From: Camelus bactrianus
Taxonomy: Eukaryota > Chordata > Mammalia > Artiodactyla > Camelidae
NCBI RefSeq assembly: GCF_048773025.1
Contig: NC_133572.1
Location: 635,001 to 699,000, forward strand
Direction: 5' to 3'
DNA length: 64,000 bases
The notes under the pieces are model-generated. The model was not told the DNA's origin. It searched no databases and was given only the letters and a program-made list of their open reading frames with translations. The translations under genes were made by a program, and so were the position numbers. Positions 59,939 through 64,000 of this stretch are shown piece after piece (positions within the stretch are counted from its first letter, which is position 1; every line of letters starts with the position of its first letter).

Positions 59939-62900
59939 TATGCCTCAGTTTTAAAAAAGGGAAAAGGGAAAAACATCTACGACTCGTCAGTTTACCCCAC
60001 AGAAGGCAGGGCTGCCGTGCCTGTGAGACGCCCGGGCAGGGCCTCCAGAAGAGCCGTGTGCGCGTGCGTCCGCCCTGGGCTCAGAACCAGGAGTGAGGGT
60101 GGGCGCCAGCCAGCAGCCTGACCCCAGCCCGCCGGCCACGGACGCACCTGGGCTGAGGAGGTGCTGCCCCCAGACCAGCTGCGCTTCGGACAAATGGAAG
60201 CCACAGTCGTGGCGCTGTGTGCGCTCAGCTCAGCCTCCTGCTGCTGCTCGTCCAGCAGGACGACGTGGAGGTCCCCGCTGCTGGCCTGCCATGCGCGCTT
60301 CGTCCCTGCGGAGCTGGGCTAACAGAGCAGAGCTGGTGCCAGTGGCCTGGCGTCAGAAGGGACCCAGCTCGCTGGACGGTCCATCCCTCACGTGCACCTG
60401 GGTGGGGGGCTGTATGTTCTCCCTGAAGGGCCGGGTGGGGATGGTGCTGGGATGCTGAGGCAAAGACACGGAGGGGCCCAGAGGAGGCGGCCCGGGTCCG
60501 GGGGCCTCATCGGCACTGGTCCGGGGGGGTTGGAGGTGCCAGGTGCAGCCTCCGGGCAGGGTGACGGGAAGAACCGTTTAAACAAAGCGGCCGGTGTTCC
60601 TGCGCACCCTCAGACTCTCCTCCCTGACGCCAGTCTGAGTCCTGACGGCTTGGCCTCGTGTCGGACGAAGCCCCGTGTCCCAGAACCTCTCTCCTTTTAG
60701 AAAGCTCAGCCGGGGGTGAGCTGCAGGGGTTAACGGCAGAGTCACCGTCAGCAGAGGCTTTTGTCCTAAATGACTCAAACTGAAACACACACTCACTCAC
60801 CAAGAAAGCAAGCGCTTTGAAGAGAAGCGAGCACCAGCAGAACAAAGGAGTTAGTGTCTCCGACCTCGTAGAGAAACCGAGGAGCACTGAGCCCCCCTCC
60901 TCGCAGGGACGCCCGCGTGCGTCCCAGGACACAGACGAGTCCTCCAGCGTCGCGGGTCTCAGCCCCCAAGCACAGCCGGCTCTGAGACGGCCCTCCCCCG
61001 CCGGTCGTGCCGGGTCAAGGCCTCGGTCAGTTCTCCACGTCTCCGGCCCCCTCTCGCCCAAGTGTCCCCCACCCCGCGGCCCCTCCTCCTGTGGCCGGTG
61101 CGCGCGGCGGCTTTCCCTGCCCAGTTCTTTGTTCCCTAAACTCTCCGGCCTCACTATGGCCCCCTCCGCTCCGCCTCGGGGTCCAGGTACCACCGTTGCT
61201 CAGGGACCTTTATCTGCATCCTGCTCCCTGCTCTGTCCGCCTCGGGCTCTCCGCCTTCTCCTGAGTGTGGAAAAGGCCCCGGCCTTGCGTGAACCAGAAC
61301 TTTCATCTTGTGAACTTTTGCTTCTAAGAGCTCAGGGCCGCCCTCTGCGCTCTGGGTACAGAGCAGAGCCCTGAGCCTGCTATAAATAAAAGATCTTCAA
61401 AGTACCGGCACCCACAGCTCTGGGGCGCTTTGCAAATGCTCCGTCCCACCGCCTCTCAGCTCCAGAGAGGTCATCACTAAATTTATACCTGTCCCAACGG
61501 TGCTGCCTGCGGAGCAGGAAGAAGCCCGCCCGGCCTGGGGGAGCTGATCTGTTACCGTGCTGGACTACCTCACAGCAGACGTCGTGCGGGGAGTCTGTGG
61601 CGGGGCCAAGGGCGGAAGAGGTGGGCGCCTCGGGTCAGGTGAGGTGACCTGGGGAAGCAGGCAGTTCACTCATGGGGGAGGCCAGCCTCTCTTGGGTGGG
61701 AGCCTGAGGACCAGTTCAGTAAAGTCAGGCCCCGGTCCTGTCGGATTCAGCAGAGCCTGGAGGGACGCCGGGAGGCCGCACTGGCCATTAGCTGGGCTGC
61801 GGACTCTGGAGTCAGGGTCCGGGGACCTGCCAGCTTAGTCCCGGCTCCATTCTAGGGCCGGGACCCACACTTCACGTTTCCTACTCTAGAGTCAAACCCC
61901 GCCAGATAACAAATCCAAGGGCCGGTCTTCCCAGTCTGCTCAGAGGCCTCAGTCACACGGGAAACAGAACCCGCACGGGACACGACCCAGTCGCGCTGGC
62001 AGGCGGCCTGGCCTTGGCCTGGGCACTTGGGAGGCATGTCCCTGAGCTTTGGGGTGACATGGCTGCTCAGAGCCCCCTAGTCGGCCGGTGGTTGTGTCGG
62101 GGAGCACGAGGTGGTCCCCACCTGTCTTCCTAATCCCCGAGAACAGGCAGCCTCCTGACCCACAGCCGGCCTGCCGGCTCTGGGGTCTGAGCCACGGGGA
62201 CCTTGTTAATAACATCCCCAAGTGAGCTCGGAGCCTCCCTGGGGCCCTGAGAGGGTGGGGGTGGCAGGCGGGGGTGGCTCTGAGGCTCGCCCCAGACTCT
62301 AGCAGGGAGACAGACGTTCAGAGTCTGCAGGGCTTGCAAAAGGCCGGGGCCTCGGGGTGTGGGGCCCAGGTGCTCACGCTCACCAGGGGTCGGTCTGTGC
62401 AGAGTTGGGGGCCCCCACCTCAGGGCCTGGGGAGGGAGCCGCGGCGGAGGAGTGCTGGAGAAAGAGAAGGACGGAAGGTTTAAGAGGGGACGCAGCAGGG
62501 CCGCAGGGACTCGGCGCGCTCGCAAGCCAGCCCTGTGAGAATGGGACTTCCGCTCCCCACGGAGTGCGCGTCAGGGCGGCTGACCGAGGGCACACCAGGC
62601 ACCGAGACCAGACAACACGAGGGCCCACGAGCCTCAGAGCATGAGGAGGGGCCCGTTCACCACGGCTGCAAGGCCCGGGGCCACCTACCCACAGAGGACA
62701 AAGCTGTGGCCGCACGCGCCCCTGCGTTCTCGTGAGGCTCCCAGCCTTCCTGCCCTGCGACCCCCGCCCACAGCCCTGTGAGCGCTCAGCCATCAACCCG
62801 CACCGTCTGGTGCGGGGCTCCCAGTCTTTTTTTAAAAAATGAGACCCACAGGACGGGTGATCCTCATATACACTGTGCTCCCCCCATATGCTCAGATTTT

Positions 62901-64000
62901 GATAAAATGCCAGAAACCGTAAGAAGGCTCATTGTCCTCATACACCGCAGACTTCTGCCCGCCGGCTCCTGCCTGTCACAGAGCACTGGGACCCGGCGTG
63001 AGGGCGTCATGACAACGACAATGCATTTCCTTGCATTTAGTTTTTTAAAAAGAAACCATTTGTCAATTCTGGTATTTTAGCTCTTGGCAATTACCCGCCA
63101 CGCAGCGTTCAGCGGGTCTGGGTGCGCGGAAGTGCCGTGAGGCCACAGCTGAGACCACTGATCTGGGCCGGTGCGCCTCGGCTCTTCCATCCCAGGCCCG
63201 AGCGAGGGGAGGGCGGCCGGGCTGCAGGAGGCCCCGTGTCCAGTGTCCTCGGTCTCTGTCTGGCGTTGACGGGACCGCTCTTCAGGTGTCCCAGGCGTGC
63301 AGGAACTCATAAAACGAAAATTAGTTCTGAACCTTGCTGGGTTCCTATCAGCTCTTTATCCGCATGAGTTTTCTCAGGCAAGAGCCACCAGAAGTCCAGT
63401 CTTCACGTGGTGGGGGCTCCAGGACGGAGGAGAGAGAAAATGAAAGAATCGAAGTTTCTACTTTTATGTGAACGTTCGTGGTTTTAGACAAGACAGTGGG
63501 CCAAGGGCAGAGCAAAAATTAGGCCCGAGTTTCTCCAAGGGAGGCCATTGGGCCACCAGCTCGGACGGAGCTCCCCGGCGGTGTCCGGGGAAATCTCGAG
63601 GGTGTGGGTCCCCAACGCACGCTGCAAGGGGTTCATCGGGGTTCGAGAATCACAGTCGCTGGTCCAGGAAGCACGGCGAAACCAGCAGCAGCCGGACGTC
63701 GCACCGTTCTCTCCGAGAGGTTTTACGAGAAGGAGGGACAGACTCCTCTGACGGAAGGGCCAGGAGCAGACGGCCCGTCTCAGGGGACCACCGCGGCCGT
63801 TCCCAGCCTATTTTAGGCACTTTCTTGGTCACTGGAATGTACTGGAGACCAGGTTCGGAGGGGGCACGGATCCCCCCACCGCCAGTCTCTGTTCTTTTCC
63901 AAAAGCCCCCAGAGGGTTCGGACAGAGACTGGAAAACAGGAAGACGGCCTTTGCCAAAGTAACTTCCAATTAGATAATGAAATTATTCTGTTTATAGGCT

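Overview
The window is intragenic mammalian DNA lying wholly inside one gene read on the minus strand: CACNA1C, the pore-forming alpha-1C subunit of the L-type voltage-gated calcium channel Cav1.2. Twenty-seven exons (14 to 40 in conventional human numbering) run from 57382 down to 879. They encode repeat II S5 to the pore and S6, the II-III loop, all of repeat III, the III-IV linker, all of repeat IV, and the EF-hand start of the C-terminal tail. Every exon has AG/GT borders, and all reading phases join without a break. Exon 13 and everything 5' of it lie beyond the right edge. Exon 41 (pre-IQ/IQ) onward lies beyond the left edge.

The host is most likely a camelid. Three antisense tRNA-Ala-like SINE copies (about 4311-4442, 5111-5277, 48680-48773) resemble the camelid vic-1 family, and the young L1 3' ends are of artiodactyl type. 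The introns are GC-rich. Repeats include old L1M pieces, MIRs, two fossil MaLR solo LTRs, a small Tigger/MER2-like DNA transposon and several microsatellites. Intron 36 (3403-10576) is the main repeat dump: a nested L1M, SINE, young L1 and LTR stack.

Layout from 5' to 3' of the gene (right to left): 57-53 kb holds repeat II pore/S6 and the start of the II-III loop (exons 14-18). 49-46 kb holds the loop end and IIIS1 (19-20). 45.6-45.4 kb holds the mutually exclusive IIIS2 exons 21 and 22. 41.7-36.1 kb holds IIIS2 to IIIS6 (23-28). 34.8-34.2 kb holds the III-IV linker to IVS2 (29-30). 26.2-25.5 kb holds the mutually exclusive IVS3 exons 31 and 32. 16.1 kb holds the 33-nt cassette exon 33. 13.6-0.9 kb holds IVS4 to the EF-hand region (34-40).

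The most interesting signals concern alternative splicing. The downstream member of each mutually exclusive pair (22 and 32) is preceded by an unusually long AG-free, pyrimidine-rich stretch, which suggests distant branch points. A UGCAUG motif sits 82 nt downstream of exon 33. A G-rich minisatellite in intron 32 presents a series of 3'-splice-site look-alikes on the sense strand. A C11/G9 inverted repeat abuts the weak 5' splice site of exon 28. I found no previously undescribed gene and no independent plus-strand gene.
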